Program-made: the position numbers and the translations under genes | Notes under the pieces: model-generated | Databases searched by the model: none | What the model was told of the DNA's origin: nothing | Seen by the model: the letters and a program-made list of their open reading frames with translations, nothing else | Assembly (NCBI GenBank): GCA_025149125.1 | Contig: CP102272.1 | Coordinates: 3,100,001-3,164,000, forward strand | Direction of reading: 5' to 3' | From: [Clostridium] asparagiforme DSM 15981 | Lineage (GTDB): Bacteria > Bacillota > Clostridia > Lachnospirales > Lachnospiraceae | Length of the DNA stretch: 64,000 nucleotides | Shown: positions 26,683-34,736 of the stretch, in pieces | How positions within the stretch are numbered: the first letter of the stretch is position 1 | Layout of the letters: every line of letters begins with the position of its first letter

Positions 26683-26702
26683 AGACCGGAGGGCCGTACA
26701 AG

Positions 26703-27761
26703 ATGGAGAGAGCGCATGAACGGGAATACGATCTGCTGCGGGTGATCTGCTGCGCCGCAGTGGTGGTGCTGCACACGGGCAGCATCTATCTGGCCGGGTG
26801 GCAGCCGGGCATGCCTGCGGTAAACCGCACCGCGGCGGCTCTCATGCAGAGCCTGACCCGGGACGCGGTTCCGTTGTTTGTGATGCTCAGCGGAGCCTTT
26901 CTCCTGCCGGACCCGAAAAGCCGTGACTTCCGGCAGTTTTACCGGAAGTCCTGGAAGAAAATGGGAGTTCCTACACTGGTATTCAGCGCACTGTACGTGG
27001 CCTACGCCTACGCGGTGCTGCTGGCAAAAATCTACATCAAGCACACCGCCGGAACGGGCCAGCTGGGTCAGCCCCTTGCGATGTGGCTGAACGGCGTGCC
27101 GTACTTTCACATGTGGTTCATGTACATGCTGGCGGGGCTTTACGCGGTGACGCCGGTTTTAGCTTCCCTGAAGCAGCGGATGGGGGAACGGGCGTGGCTG
27201 GCCGCCGGAGTCCTCTGCACCCTGGCCGGGATGGCGCTGTCGGCACGCACGGCTCTGCCCTGGTATCTCCAGTGGCTGTTGTACCTGGGATACTTTATGA
27301 TGGGGGCTTATATCCGTTGCTACTTCCGGAAAAAGGGAGAAAACCCTCTGAGAAACGGATATCTTTGCGCGGGTCTTTTCTGCCTGGCCGCGGCTGCCCG
27401 GCTGTTTCACCGCAAGCTCTGGTACGGGATTCTGCCGCAGTATGAGGTGATCCATCCCCTGTCCGGCCTGATTGTGTTAAGCAGTATGCTGGTGTTTGCC
27501 GGCTTTGCCGGGCGCAGGGTGACGGTGGATTTGAGCCGGCAGAGCCGCCTGACCTTTTATCTCTACCTCTTTCACGGCGGAGTGCTGTCATTTCTGGACA
27601 TTCTGATGAGAAACGTGTTTTTGTGGGAGCCGGGGATTCCCCAGATGTTGTTTGCGGCATCGCTCACCTGGCTGATTTCCCTGGCCCTCTCCGCGCTGTG
27701 CGAGACCTATATCCGGCCGGGAGCGCGGGGGGCGGGAGGCGGGGGCGCGCTCCGGCGCTAA
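26703..27761 (+). CDS. Membrane acyltransferase (acyltransferase 3 family)
   Basis: A 352-residue protein with about ten transmembrane helices. The N-terminal helix EYDLLRVICCAAVVVLHTGS contains the family's Arg and catalytic-type His, and FVMLSGAFLL and HMWFMYMLAGLYAVTPVL follow in the conserved order. Acyltransferase-3 proteins transfer acetyl or other acyl groups to cell-surface sugars, peptidoglycan or antibiotics. A 20-bp gap from the ABC exporter suggests the same transcript. The 3' end carries half of a GC-rich inverted repeat that spans the next promoter. Acceptor unknown. Confidence 0.88.
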   Translation: MERAHEREYDLLRVICCAAVVVLHTGSIYLAGWQPGMPAVNRTAAALMQSLTRDAVPLFVMLSGAFLLPDPKSRDFRQFYRKSWKKMGVPTLVFSALYVAYAYAVLLAKIYIKHTAGTGQLGQPLAMWLNGVPYFHMWFMYMLAGLYAVTPVLASLKQRMGERAWLAAGVLCTLAGMALSARTALPWYLQWLLYLGYFMMGAYIRCYFRKKGENPLRNGYLCAGLFCLAAAARLFHRKLWYGILPQYEVIHPLSGLIVLSSMLVFAGFAGRRVTVDLSRQSRLTFYLYLFHGGVLSFLDILMRNVFLWEPGIPQMLFAASLTWLISLALSALCETYIRPGARGAGGGGALRR

Positions 27762-27778
27762 AACCGGTTGCCCCCGCC
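27738..27778. repeat. 9-bp GC inverted repeat spanning the acyltransferase 3' end and the next -35 box
   Basis: GGCGGGGGC (27738-27746) and GCCCCCGCC (27770-27778) are perfect complements. The second arm overlaps the -35 hexamer at 27768. No T run follows, so termination is not evident; a role as operator or transcript 3'-end stabiliser is possible. Confidence 0.5.
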
Positions 27779-27796
27779 CGAAAATCCGCTTATAAT
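27768..27796 (+). promoter_or_regulatory. SigA-type promoter of the arabinose-sensing three-gene unit
   Basis: TTGCCC (27768-27773), 17 bp, then a perfect TATAAT (27791-27796), 40 bp before the histidine kinase start. Confidence 0.65.
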
Positions 27797-27835
27797 AGTG
27801 ATAACAGATAACCAACCACCGAGGACAAGCAGACT

Positions 27836-29350
27836 ATGGAGCCCAGCGTTTTTCCGCAAAAAGCGTCAGAGAAAAATCACATCCGGTTTTCGATCAATAA
27901 AAAAATCCTGATCCTCTCGGCGGCGATTGTATTGCCGTTTCTTATTTTCGTGGCGGTTCTTCTGGTATCCATGACCCGATACAACCGCCGATTCGATAAA
28001 ATCGTGGGCAACATGACAATCGCCAACAATTACAACTTAAACTTCAAGGAGGAGATGGACGAGAGCCTCTACAAGCTGGTTGTGGGGTACGTGGATTACG
28101 AGGAGATCTCAGAAAATGGATCGCTGAAGGATCCCTACGCGCTGATTGGCGAGCTGCGGGGCGAATTCACCACCCTGCGGGACATCACCACGGAGACGGA
28201 GAGCAGGTTGTGGCTGGAAAGCCTTCTGCGCAACATCGACACCCTGGAAAAGCGGGTGGACGACATCATGGAGAACATCCGCATCGGCGGCCGGTACGAT
28301 GAGAACATTGAGGAGCTGGACAACAACATCTACATTCTCACCGAGCTGATTCAGGACAACATCCAGTATTACATCTACTACCAGACAAAGAGCATGGAGG
28401 CGGTGACAACGGACTTAAACCGCCAGATCCATAACTTTGTCATCGCCTGCGGCCTGCTGGGCATGGTTTTGCTGGTTCTGACCGTATTGGTCACCTACCT
28501 GATCACCGCGGATATTCTGCGCCCCATAAAGGTCCTCTACGACGCTACCCAGAGGGTTTCCCAGGGAGACTTAAGCGCCAGGGCCGACGTGGCTTCCAGG
28601 GACGAGATAGAGATTCTGGCCCGGGGGTTCAACGACATGGCGGGAAATCTCCAGCTTTTGGTCCAGAGGACAAAGGAGGACGAGCAGAAGCTGCGGAAGC
28701 TGGATCTGCGCCTGCTGCAGGAGCAGATCAATCCCCATTTCCTGTACAATACGCTGGACACCATCGTCTGGCTCATCGAGGACAACAAGGCCGACGAGGC
28801 CGTGAACATGGTGGTGACGCTGTCCAACTTTTTCCGCCTGGTGCTCAGCCGGGGAAGGGAGCTTATTTCCCTGAGGGAGGAGGAGCAGCACATCAGGAGC
28901 TACCTGGAAATCCAGGAGATGCGCTACCACGACATACTGGAGTACGACATCCGGATCGATCCGGCGCTGTACGATTACCAGATTCTGAAGCTGACGCTGC
29001 AGCCCCTGGTGGAGAACGCGCTCTACCACGGCATCAAGTACAAGCGGGCCAAGGGTTACATCCGTGTTTCAGGGGAAAAGGAAGGGGATGTGCTCCGCCT
29101 GTCGGTCAGGGACGACGGGGTGGGGATGGACGAGCGCGAGCTGGAACAGCTGCGCCGCGAGATACGGCGTCCCTGCCGGGAGACGGAGAAGGGGTTCGGC
29201 CTCGCCAATGTCAACGAACGGATTCACATGTACTTCGGCCCCGAGTATGGGATGGAGATTCAGTCCCAAAAGGGCGGGGGGACGGTTGTAAATCTGACGA
29301 TTCCGGCGGTCAAAGAGGAAATAGAACCGGCCGGGATCGGGAAAAGGTGA
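27836..29350 (+). CDS. Sensor histidine kinase, YesM type (AraS-like)
   Basis: A 504-residue membrane sensor. It has a short cytoplasmic N-terminus, TM1 (about 22-45), an extracellular domain of roughly 155 residues, TM2 (about 200-225), HAMP (ending near 285), the dimerisation/phosphoacceptor region EQINPHFLYNTLD with H301, and a HATPase domain with TLQPLVENALYHGI, DDGVGM and GFGLANVNERI. It would phosphorylate the AraC-type regulator at 30412. A sugar-binding lipoprotein gene lies between them, matching the AraP-AraS-AraT system of Geobacillus, which senses extracellular arabinose. It is transcribed from the promoter at 27768; the next gene starts 8 bp after its stop. Confidence 0.9.
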   Translation: MEPSVFPQKASEKNHIRFSINKKILILSAAIVLPFLIFVAVLLVSMTRYNRRFDKIVGNMTIANNYNLNFKEEMDESLYKLVVGYVDYEEISENGSLKDPYALIGELRGEFTTLRDITTETESRLWLESLLRNIDTLEKRVDDIMENIRIGGRYDENIEELDNNIYILTELIQDNIQYYIYYQTKSMEAVTTDLNRQIHNFVIACGLLGMVLLVLTVLVTYLITADILRPIKVLYDATQRVSQGDLSARADVASRDEIEILARGFNDMAGNLQLLVQRTKEDEQKLRKLDLRLLQEQINPHFLYNTLDTIVWLIEDNKADEAVNMVVTLSNFFRLVLSRGRELISLREEEQHIRSYLEIQEMRYHDILEYDIRIDPALYDYQILKLTLQPLVENALYHGIKYKRAKGYIRVSGEKEGDVLRLSVRDDGVGMDERELEQLRREIRRPCRETEKGFGLANVNERIHMYFGPEYGMEIQSQKGGGTVVNLTIPAVKEEIEPAGIGKR

Positions 29351-29358
29351 GATGAGAG

Positions 29359-30393
29359 ATGAGAGTTCCAGGAATGAAAGCAGGAATAAAAGCAGGCCGG
29401 ATTGTGATCACGGCGCTCCTTGTACTCCTTTTGACCGGCTGTGCCGGAACTCACGGGGTGGAGCAGCCGGAGGACACCCGCACTCCCGTGGACGACAACC
29501 TGATCGTGGTGGGCGTGTCCCAGGTGGGCAGCGAGTCTGTTTGGCGGACCGCCAACACGGCGTCCATCCAGAATATTTTCACAAAGGAAAACGGATATTT
29601 TCTGATCTTCAACAACGCCCGGCAGAAGCAGGAGAATCAGATCAAGGCGCTGCGCAGCTTTATTTCCCAGCGGGTGGACTACATCGTATTCTCGCCCATC
29701 ACGGAGGACGGCTGGGACACGGTGCTCCAGGAGGCAAAGGATGCGCAGATTCCAGTGATTCTGATCGACCGCAAGGTGAACGTGCCGGACGACTCGCTCT
29801 ACACCACCTGGATCGGCTCCGACTTCTACAAGGAAGGCCGGATGGCCGCAACGGCGCTGGACGAGTGTTTAAAGCGCCAAAACCGCGGTGAGGACAGGAT
29901 TCGGATTGTGGTGCTTCAGGGCACCCGGGGGGCCACGGCCACAATCGGCCGAACCAGCGGTTTCAACGAGATCGCCGGGGAGCATGAGAACTGGGTGATC
30001 CTGGATCAGGTGGACGCGGAGTTTACCACCGCAAAAGGGCAGGAGCAGATGGAGCGGCTGCTGCGCCTGCATCCGGACATCGACGTGGTGATCTCACAAA
30101 ACGACGATATGACCTTCGGCGCACTGGAGGCCATCCGCGGGGCCGGGTTGACGCCGGGGGAGGAAGGGGACGTGATCGTTATCTCCTTTGACGCCGTGAA
30201 GGCGGCCCTGGAGCTGGTGGAGAGCGGGGACATCGCCGCGGATGTGGAGTGCAACCCCAATCAGGGCGAGTACGTGGAGACGGTAATCCAAAAAATGGAA
30301 AATAACGAGGCGGTGGCGAAAATGTATGTTGTCCCGGAGACGGTGTTTACCAGGGAGAACGTGACAAAAGCCCTGGAGGAGAGAACCTATTGA
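29359..30393 (+). CDS. Sugar-binding lipoprotein accessory to the sensor kinase (AraP-like)
   Basis: A 344-residue lipoprotein (lipobox LLTGC, C28) of the RbsB/YtfQ periplasmic-binding fold. It is clearly paralogous to the transporter binding protein at 33563: both share (V/R)TAN...(M/I)FTKENGY, a VDY strand, GWD(T/S)VL and DR near the hinge. Because it is encoded between a histidine kinase and its response regulator, and not with permeases, it probably presents bound sugar to the kinase rather than to the transporter. AAGGTGAG precedes the ATG at 29359. The ligand is likely L-arabinose or a furanose form of it, inferred from the locus. Confidence 0.85.
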   Translation: MRVPGMKAGIKAGRIVITALLVLLLTGCAGTHGVEQPEDTRTPVDDNLIVVGVSQVGSESVWRTANTASIQNIFTKENGYFLIFNNARQKQENQIKALRSFISQRVDYIVFSPITEDGWDTVLQEAKDAQIPVILIDRKVNVPDDSLYTTWIGSDFYKEGRMAATALDECLKRQNRGEDRIRIVVLQGTRGATATIGRTSGFNEIAGEHENWVILDQVDAEFTTAKGQEQMERLLRLHPDIDVVISQNDDMTFGALEAIRGAGLTPGEEGDVIVISFDAVKAALELVESGDIAADVECNPNQGEYVETVIQKMENNEAVAKMYVVPETVFTRENVTKALEERTY

Positions 30394-30411
30394 CAGGAAA
30401 GAGGAAGCGGA

Positions 30412-32028
30412 ATGTTAAAAGTATTTCTGGTTGAGGACGAGCGCGTTATACGGGAGGGATTCCGGGATAAAATACCCTGGGAACAGTACGGCTTCCGGCT
30501 GGTGGGGGAAGCAAACGACGGGGAGATGGCCCTGCCGCTGATCCGGAAGTTGAAACCCGACGTGCTGATCACGGATATCAAAATGCCCTTTATGGACGGC
30601 CTATCCCTGAGTGAGATCGTCAAGGAGGAATTTCCTAAAATCAAGATTATCATCATCAGCGGATACGACGATTTTGAGTACGCCCGCCAGGCGATCACGG
30701 CGGGGGTGGACCAGTATCTGTTAAAGCCGGTGACGCGGATGACCCTGCGCAACGTGCTGCTGGAACTGAAGGAAAAGATCGAGCAGGACATGGAGCAGAA
30801 GGATTATCAGACCCGATACCGGGACGAGGTACGGGAGTTCGAGCAGTTTTCCCTGCGGAGGTTTTTTGAGAAGCTTCTGGACGGTACTCTCTCCGTGAAG
30901 GAGATTTACGAGGAGGCGGCCGCCCGCTCCCTGCAGCTTACGGCCCCCTGTTACAATCTGCTGCTTTTTTCCATCTACGAGAAGGGGGAACGGCCGGCCA
31001 GCGGGGCAGGGGAACAGCTGATCCGCAGGCAGGAGGAGGTGTTTCACTTTTTCCTGCGCCACCCCCAGTATATCCTGTTCCGCCTGAACATCGACAGCTA
31101 CGGGGTCCTGATCAAGTCGGAGCCGTGGCAGATGGAGGAGTTGGTGGAGAACAGCCTGGCCCATTTCAAAAAGGTCTGCGGGCCGGAGGAGGCCCGGCTG
31201 GAGTGGTACGTTGCGGTGGGATCGGCGGTGGAGCGCTTAAGTCTGCTGCCCCAGTGCTACCGCGGGGTGAACCATTATTTTGCCTACCGCTTTATCCTCC
31301 CGGGCCTGCACATTCTATCGGGCGCCACCCTGCCGGACCATCTGCCGGAGCAGGAGGAGACGAGCATCGGGTCCGTGGACTTTCTGCAGATGGACCCGGA
31401 AATCATCCGGGATTTCCTGGCCCGCGGAGGCGAGAAGGAGATCCACGATTTTGTGGAGGCCTACCTTGAAAATATCCGAAACGCTTTAAAATCCAGGATG
31501 TTCCGCAGCTATGTGATCCTCAACATCCGCTTCGCGGTGGTGGCGTTTCTGGAGTCCATCGGCGCAGAGCAGGCGGAGTATCTGGAAGAGATTGAAAACG
31601 CCGTGCGCCTGATCCGCAATGAGGACACGGAGGTGTTTGAGTATTTCGTGGACATGCTTGGAACCGCCATGGGCATCCGCGACCGGATCAACAGCTATCA
31701 GGGCGGGAAAATGCTGAAAAAGGCCCTGGAATACATTGACACCAACTACGACAGGGACGCTCTGTCCCTCAATCTGGTAGCCGAGCAGACCGGCATGAGC
31801 GCCAACTACCTCAGCGCCATCTTCAGCCAGAGTATGCAGAAAACCTTTGTGGAGTACGTGACGGAGAAGCGCATCGAGAAGGCCAAAAAGCTGTTAAAGC
31901 AGACGGACAAGACCTCCGGCGAGATCGCCAAAGAGGTGGGGTACAAGGATTCCCACTATTTCAGCTTTGTGTTCAAAAAACTTCAGGGCTGCAGCCCCAG
32001 GGAATACCGCGGGGAGAAGAAGCGCTGA
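30412..32028 (+). CDS. AraC-type response regulator, YesN family (AraT-like)
   Basis: A 538-residue regulator. The receiver domain (about 1-120) has the acidic pair ED near residue 9, phosphoacceptor DVLITDIKMP (D55) and LLKPVTR. A long central region of about 300 residues follows, then a double HTH of the AraC type (about 435-535: ALSLNLVAEQTGMSANYLSAIF and TSGEIAKEVGYKDSHYFSFVFKK, shown only as landmarks ALSLNLVAEQTGMS and EIAKEVGYKDSHYF). It probably activates the ABC importer operon at 33563. It starts 18 bp after the sugar-binding protein gene and converges on the repressor gene. Confidence 0.92.
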   Translation: MLKVFLVEDERVIREGFRDKIPWEQYGFRLVGEANDGEMALPLIRKLKPDVLITDIKMPFMDGLSLSEIVKEEFPKIKIIIISGYDDFEYARQAITAGVDQYLLKPVTRMTLRNVLLELKEKIEQDMEQKDYQTRYRDEVREFEQFSLRRFFEKLLDGTLSVKEIYEEAAARSLQLTAPCYNLLLFSIYEKGERPASGAGEQLIRRQEEVFHFFLRHPQYILFRLNIDSYGVLIKSEPWQMEELVENSLAHFKKVCGPEEARLEWYVAVGSAVERLSLLPQCYRGVNHYFAYRFILPGLHILSGATLPDHLPEQEETSIGSVDFLQMDPEIIRDFLARGGEKEIHDFVEAYLENIRNALKSRMFRSYVILNIRFAVVAFLESIGAEQAEYLEEIENAVRLIRNEDTEVFEYFVDMLGTAMGIRDRINSYQGGKMLKKALEYIDTNYDRDALSLNLVAEQTGMSANYLSAIFSQSMQKTFVEYVTEKRIEKAKKLLKQTDKTSGEIAKEVGYKDSHYFSFVFKKLQGCSPREYRGEKKR

Positions 32029-32057
32029 GGTTTTCCGTGACGTTTGCTGCGCGCCAC

Positions 32058-32091
32058 TCACAAAAAACACCTTGCGTGATGTTATTTGTGA
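32058..32091 (-). terminator. Terminator between the response regulator and the araR-type repressor
   Basis: On the minus strand AACATC pairs with GGTGTT around the loop ACGCAA (32066-32083) and is followed by TTTTTT. An outer TCACAAA/TTTGTGA repeat (32058-32064, 32085-32091) encloses it. Confidence 0.55.
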
Positions 32092-32109
32092 ACAGTAACG
32101 CGCTGAGTG

Positions 32110-33192
32110 CTACATCTGAGTCTGCGTGCTCTCCTTCAGATTCAGCTTCCAGCGGGCTTCCTGTGATGATACGGGGAGCCCGCTTAACTGCCGGATCATC
32201 GCTTCTGCGGCCCGGGTACCCATCTCGTGAGGCTGATGGGAGAGGGTGGTCACCGTGAGAACATCGGAGTTGCTGAAATAGGTATTGTCAAAGGCGGCGA
32301 TGGCCATACCCGAGGGAAGCTCGTAGCCTGCCAGGAGCAGCTCGTCCACCAGGTAATAGGCGATGATATCGTTGTAGCAGACCACGGCGGTGCAGCCGGA
32401 TAAGCAGTCCGTTACCATGTTCCGCAAAAACCTCGTGTCCCTGCTGTGGAGCAGCCGGTCCAGCTCGCGGGAGCCGTACCAGCAGACCCGCTCATCGGAG
32501 AGGGGGAGGCCCAGATCCCGCATAGCCTCCATGTAGCCCTGATACCGCTCGGCGCCCTGCAGATCGTCCGCCTTGAAAATGCCGCCGATTTCCCGGTGCC
32601 CCTGGGCGGCCAGATACTGGACCAGAAGGGTGCTTCCGTAATAATTGTCGTCCTTGACGCACAGGCAGTCCGGCAGGGCGGGGTAGTAGTTGAACAGGAA
32701 TACAAGGCGGCAGCCGGTTTTCATCAGCCTGCGGTACAGGTCCAGATTCGGGTTGGGCAGTGCGCTTTTGGAGCCCTCCACGATGAGGCCGCGCAGAGGA
32801 TTTTTCAGAAGAGACAGCAGGATTTCCCGTTCCCTGGAAACGCTGTTGTCCGTGGTGAAAACCCGGTCGGTAAAGCCGGCCGGGGAAAGGATGCTGCGGA
32901 TATCGGTGATCACGCCCGGGTAAATGTACTCCTGGTCGCTTGAGATCAGGATGCCGATGACATTTCCCTGGGGCTTGGCCGACCGGCCCGTGATGTAGTA
33001 GCCGCTTCCCTGTTTCCCTGCGATCAAACCCTTCTGCTCCAGCAGTTTTAGGGCCGTGCGCACGGTCTGGCGGCTCACGCGGTACCGGCCGCAGAGCTCC
33101 TGTTCCGTCGGCAGCTTGTGAATCCCCTTTTGAATCTGCCGTTCGATCATCAGTTCCAAACGTTCCGCAACCCAGCGGTATTTGATCGCCAT
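32110..33192 (-). CDS. araR: AraR-type arabinose repressor (GntR HTH fused to a LacI-type sensor domain)
   Basis: A 360-residue repressor. Residues 1-70 are a winged HTH of the GntR family (LPTEQELCGRYRVSRQTVRT, wing GSGYYITG), and the rest is a LacI/periplasmic-binding fold (VIGILISSDQEYIYPGV, AAFDNTYFS). This fusion is characteristic of Bacillus AraR, which releases its operators on binding L-arabinose. The frame extends to 33330, but GGGGAGGTG placed 5 bp before the ATG at 33192 sets the start. It is divergent from the transporter-araA operon, with three AAATTTGTAT boxes between them. Final effector unproven. Confidence 0.85.
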   Translation of the reverse strand: MAIKYRWVAERLELMIERQIQKGIHKLPTEQELCGRYRVSRQTVRTALKLLEQKGLIAGKQGSGYYITGRSAKPQGNVIGILISSDQEYIYPGVITDIRSILSPAGFTDRVFTTDNSVSREREILLSLLKNPLRGLIVEGSKSALPNPNLDLYRRLMKTGCRLVFLFNYYPALPDCLCVKDDNYYGSTLLVQYLAAQGHREIGGIFKADDLQGAERYQGYMEAMRDLGLPLSDERVCWYGSRELDRLLHSRDTRFLRNMVTDCLSGCTAVVCYNDIIAYYLVDELLLAGYELPSGMAIAAFDNTYFSNSDVLTVTTLSHQPHEMGTRAAEAMIRQLSGLPVSSQEARWKLNLKESTQTQM

Positions 33193-33248
33193 AGGCACCT
33201 CCCCATTCATATTAAAAAATCGCACAAATTCTTCCCGGTTCAAATATA

Positions 33249-33258
33249 AAATTTGTAT
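33249..33258 (+). promoter_or_regulatory. Candidate AraR half-site 1 (AAATTTGTAT)
   Basis: First of three identical 10-mers in the repressor/transporter intergenic region. It lies 57 bp upstream of the repressor start, in position for autorepression. Confidence 0.45.
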
Positions 33259-33392
33259 ACCTGTCATAAAAAATCTGCGTTTCCGGCCGGAAATGTCAAG
33301 ATGCACAAGGGCAAAATTCCTCGTTTTCACGGGAAAACCGGCGCAAATCTAAAAATTTTCAACCATTCCGGTAAAAAAATCACATCAGGCTC

Positions 33393-33402
33393 AAATTTGT
33401 AT
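33393..33402 (+). promoter_or_regulatory. Candidate AraR half-site 2 (AAATTTGTAT)
   Basis: Identical to sites 1 and 3. It is 32 bp (three helical turns) upstream of site 3, which would allow cooperative binding on one DNA face. Confidence 0.5.
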
Positions 33403-33424
33403 TTATATTGAATTATAGCACGTT

Positions 33425-33462
33425 AAATTTGTATTGTAAAGAACTTACAAACCGCATATATA
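33425..33462 (+). promoter_or_regulatory. Transporter operon promoter overlapped by candidate AraR half-site 3
   Basis: TTGTAA (33434-33439), 17 bp, TATATA (33457-33462). The third AAATTTGTAT (33425-33434) abuts the -35, so a bound repressor would block polymerase. A further TTACAAA at 33445 is a partial inverted copy. Confidence 0.5.
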
Positions 33463-33562
33463 AAGGGAAAACTGAATTGAAAGAAACTCTCCGCCCTGCT
33501 AAGATTGAGTCATAAGGAAACAGCAGTTTTAAGTCAAAAAATATAAAAGCGGAGGTAGTAAA

Positions 33563-34648
33563 ATGAAAAAGAAAGCTCTTGTTACAATGTTGGCAGTATC
33601 CATGATGGCGGCAGGGCTGGCGGGCTGCGGCGGCTCCACCACGGCGGCTACCCAGGCTGCGGCCACCACCACGGCAGCGGCGGCGGAGGCAGCGGCCACT
33701 GAGGCCACCGAAGCCAAATCCGAGGCGGCCACCGAAGCTGAGAAGGCTCCCGCGGTGGCCGACGGAGAGTTGATCCGTGTGGGAATTATCAACAACGACC
33801 CCAACGAGTCCGGATACCGGACCGCCAACGACGCGGACATGAAGGCGATGTTTACCAAGGAAAACGGTTATGACGCCTCCTTCGCTTACAGCCTGAAAAA
33901 CGACGAGCAGATTACGGCGGCTCAGAAATTTATCCAGGACGAGGTGGATTACCTGCTCCTGTCCGCGGCCGATACCTCCGGCTGGGACAGCGTGCTCAAG
34001 GATGCCCAGGATGCAGGCATCGGCGTGATCCTTTTTGACCGCACCATCGACGCCAGCGAGGACCTCTACCTGGCCTCCATCGTGTCCGACATGAACAAAG
34101 AAGGCGAGACCGCTGTGAACTGGCTGGCCGGACAGGGCCTGGACGAGTACAACATCATCCACATCCAGGGCGTGATGGGCTCCGCCGCGCAGCAGGGAAG
34201 AACCGGCGCGCTGGACGCCAAGGTGGCTGCCGAGGCTTCCTGGAATCTGGTAACCCAGCAGACCGCTGAGTGGAACTCCGAGAAGGCGCAGCAGATCGTG
34301 CAGTCCGTCATCGATTCCGGCACCAGCTTCAACGTGATCTATGCTGAGAACGACGACATGGCCAAGGGCGCTGTGGCGGCTCTGGACAAAGCCAACATTT
34401 CCCACGGCGTGGGCAAGGACGTGATCGTGATGGGATTTGACTGCAACAAGTGGGCCCTTCAGGAGCTGCTGGACCAGAACTGGAACTACGACGGACAGTG
34501 CAACCCCTTCCAGGCTTCCTACATCGATGAGATCATCAAGAAGGTGCAGAGCGGCGAGGAGCTGACGGAAAAGACCATCATCATGGATGAGAAGGGCTTC
34601 GACGCCACCACCATCACGGCGGACGACGTGGAAAAATACGGGATCTAG
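33563..34648 (+). CDS. Sugar ABC importer, substrate-binding lipoprotein (YtfQ-like)
   Basis: A 361-residue lipoprotein (lipobox LAGC, C22) with an Ala/Thr-rich linker (about 23-65) and an RbsB-type sugar-binding fold. RVGIINNDPNESGYRTAN resembles the galactofuranose-binding YtfQ branch. It delivers sugar to the permeases encoded downstream. Being followed by isomerase, kinase and epimerase genes for arabinose, the likely ligand is L-arabinose or an arabinofuranose. A hairpin at 34684 separates it from the ATPase gene and may allow more of this protein than of the membrane parts. Confidence 0.9.
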   Translation: MKKKALVTMLAVSMMAAGLAGCGGSTTAATQAAATTTAAAAEAAATEATEAKSEAATEAEKAPAVADGELIRVGIINNDPNESGYRTANDADMKAMFTKENGYDASFAYSLKNDEQITAAQKFIQDEVDYLLLSAADTSGWDSVLKDAQDAGIGVILFDRTIDASEDLYLASIVSDMNKEGETAVNWLAGQGLDEYNIIHIQGVMGSAAQQGRTGALDAKVAAEASWNLVTQQTAEWNSEKAQQIVQSVIDSGTSFNVIYAENDDMAKGAVAALDKANISHGVGKDVIVMGFDCNKWALQELLDQNWNYDGQCNPFQASYIDEIIKKVQSGEELTEKTIIMDEKGFDATTITADDVEKYGI

Positions 34649-34683
34649 GAACCGGTTATCCGGGAGTTTCTGTGATCGAAAAC

Positions 34684-34711
34684 GGAAAGAGCGCGCTTAC
34701 GCGCTCTTTCC
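34684..34711 (+). repeat. Intra-operon hairpin between binding-protein and ATPase genes
   Basis: GGAAAGAGCGC (34684-34694) pairs perfectly with GCGCTCTTTCC (34701-34711). An A-rich stretch rather than T follows, so it is more likely a 3'-end stabiliser or partial attenuator than a full terminator. Confidence 0.65.
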
Positions 34712-34736
34712 CCATAAAAAGGAGTGAATATCGCTG

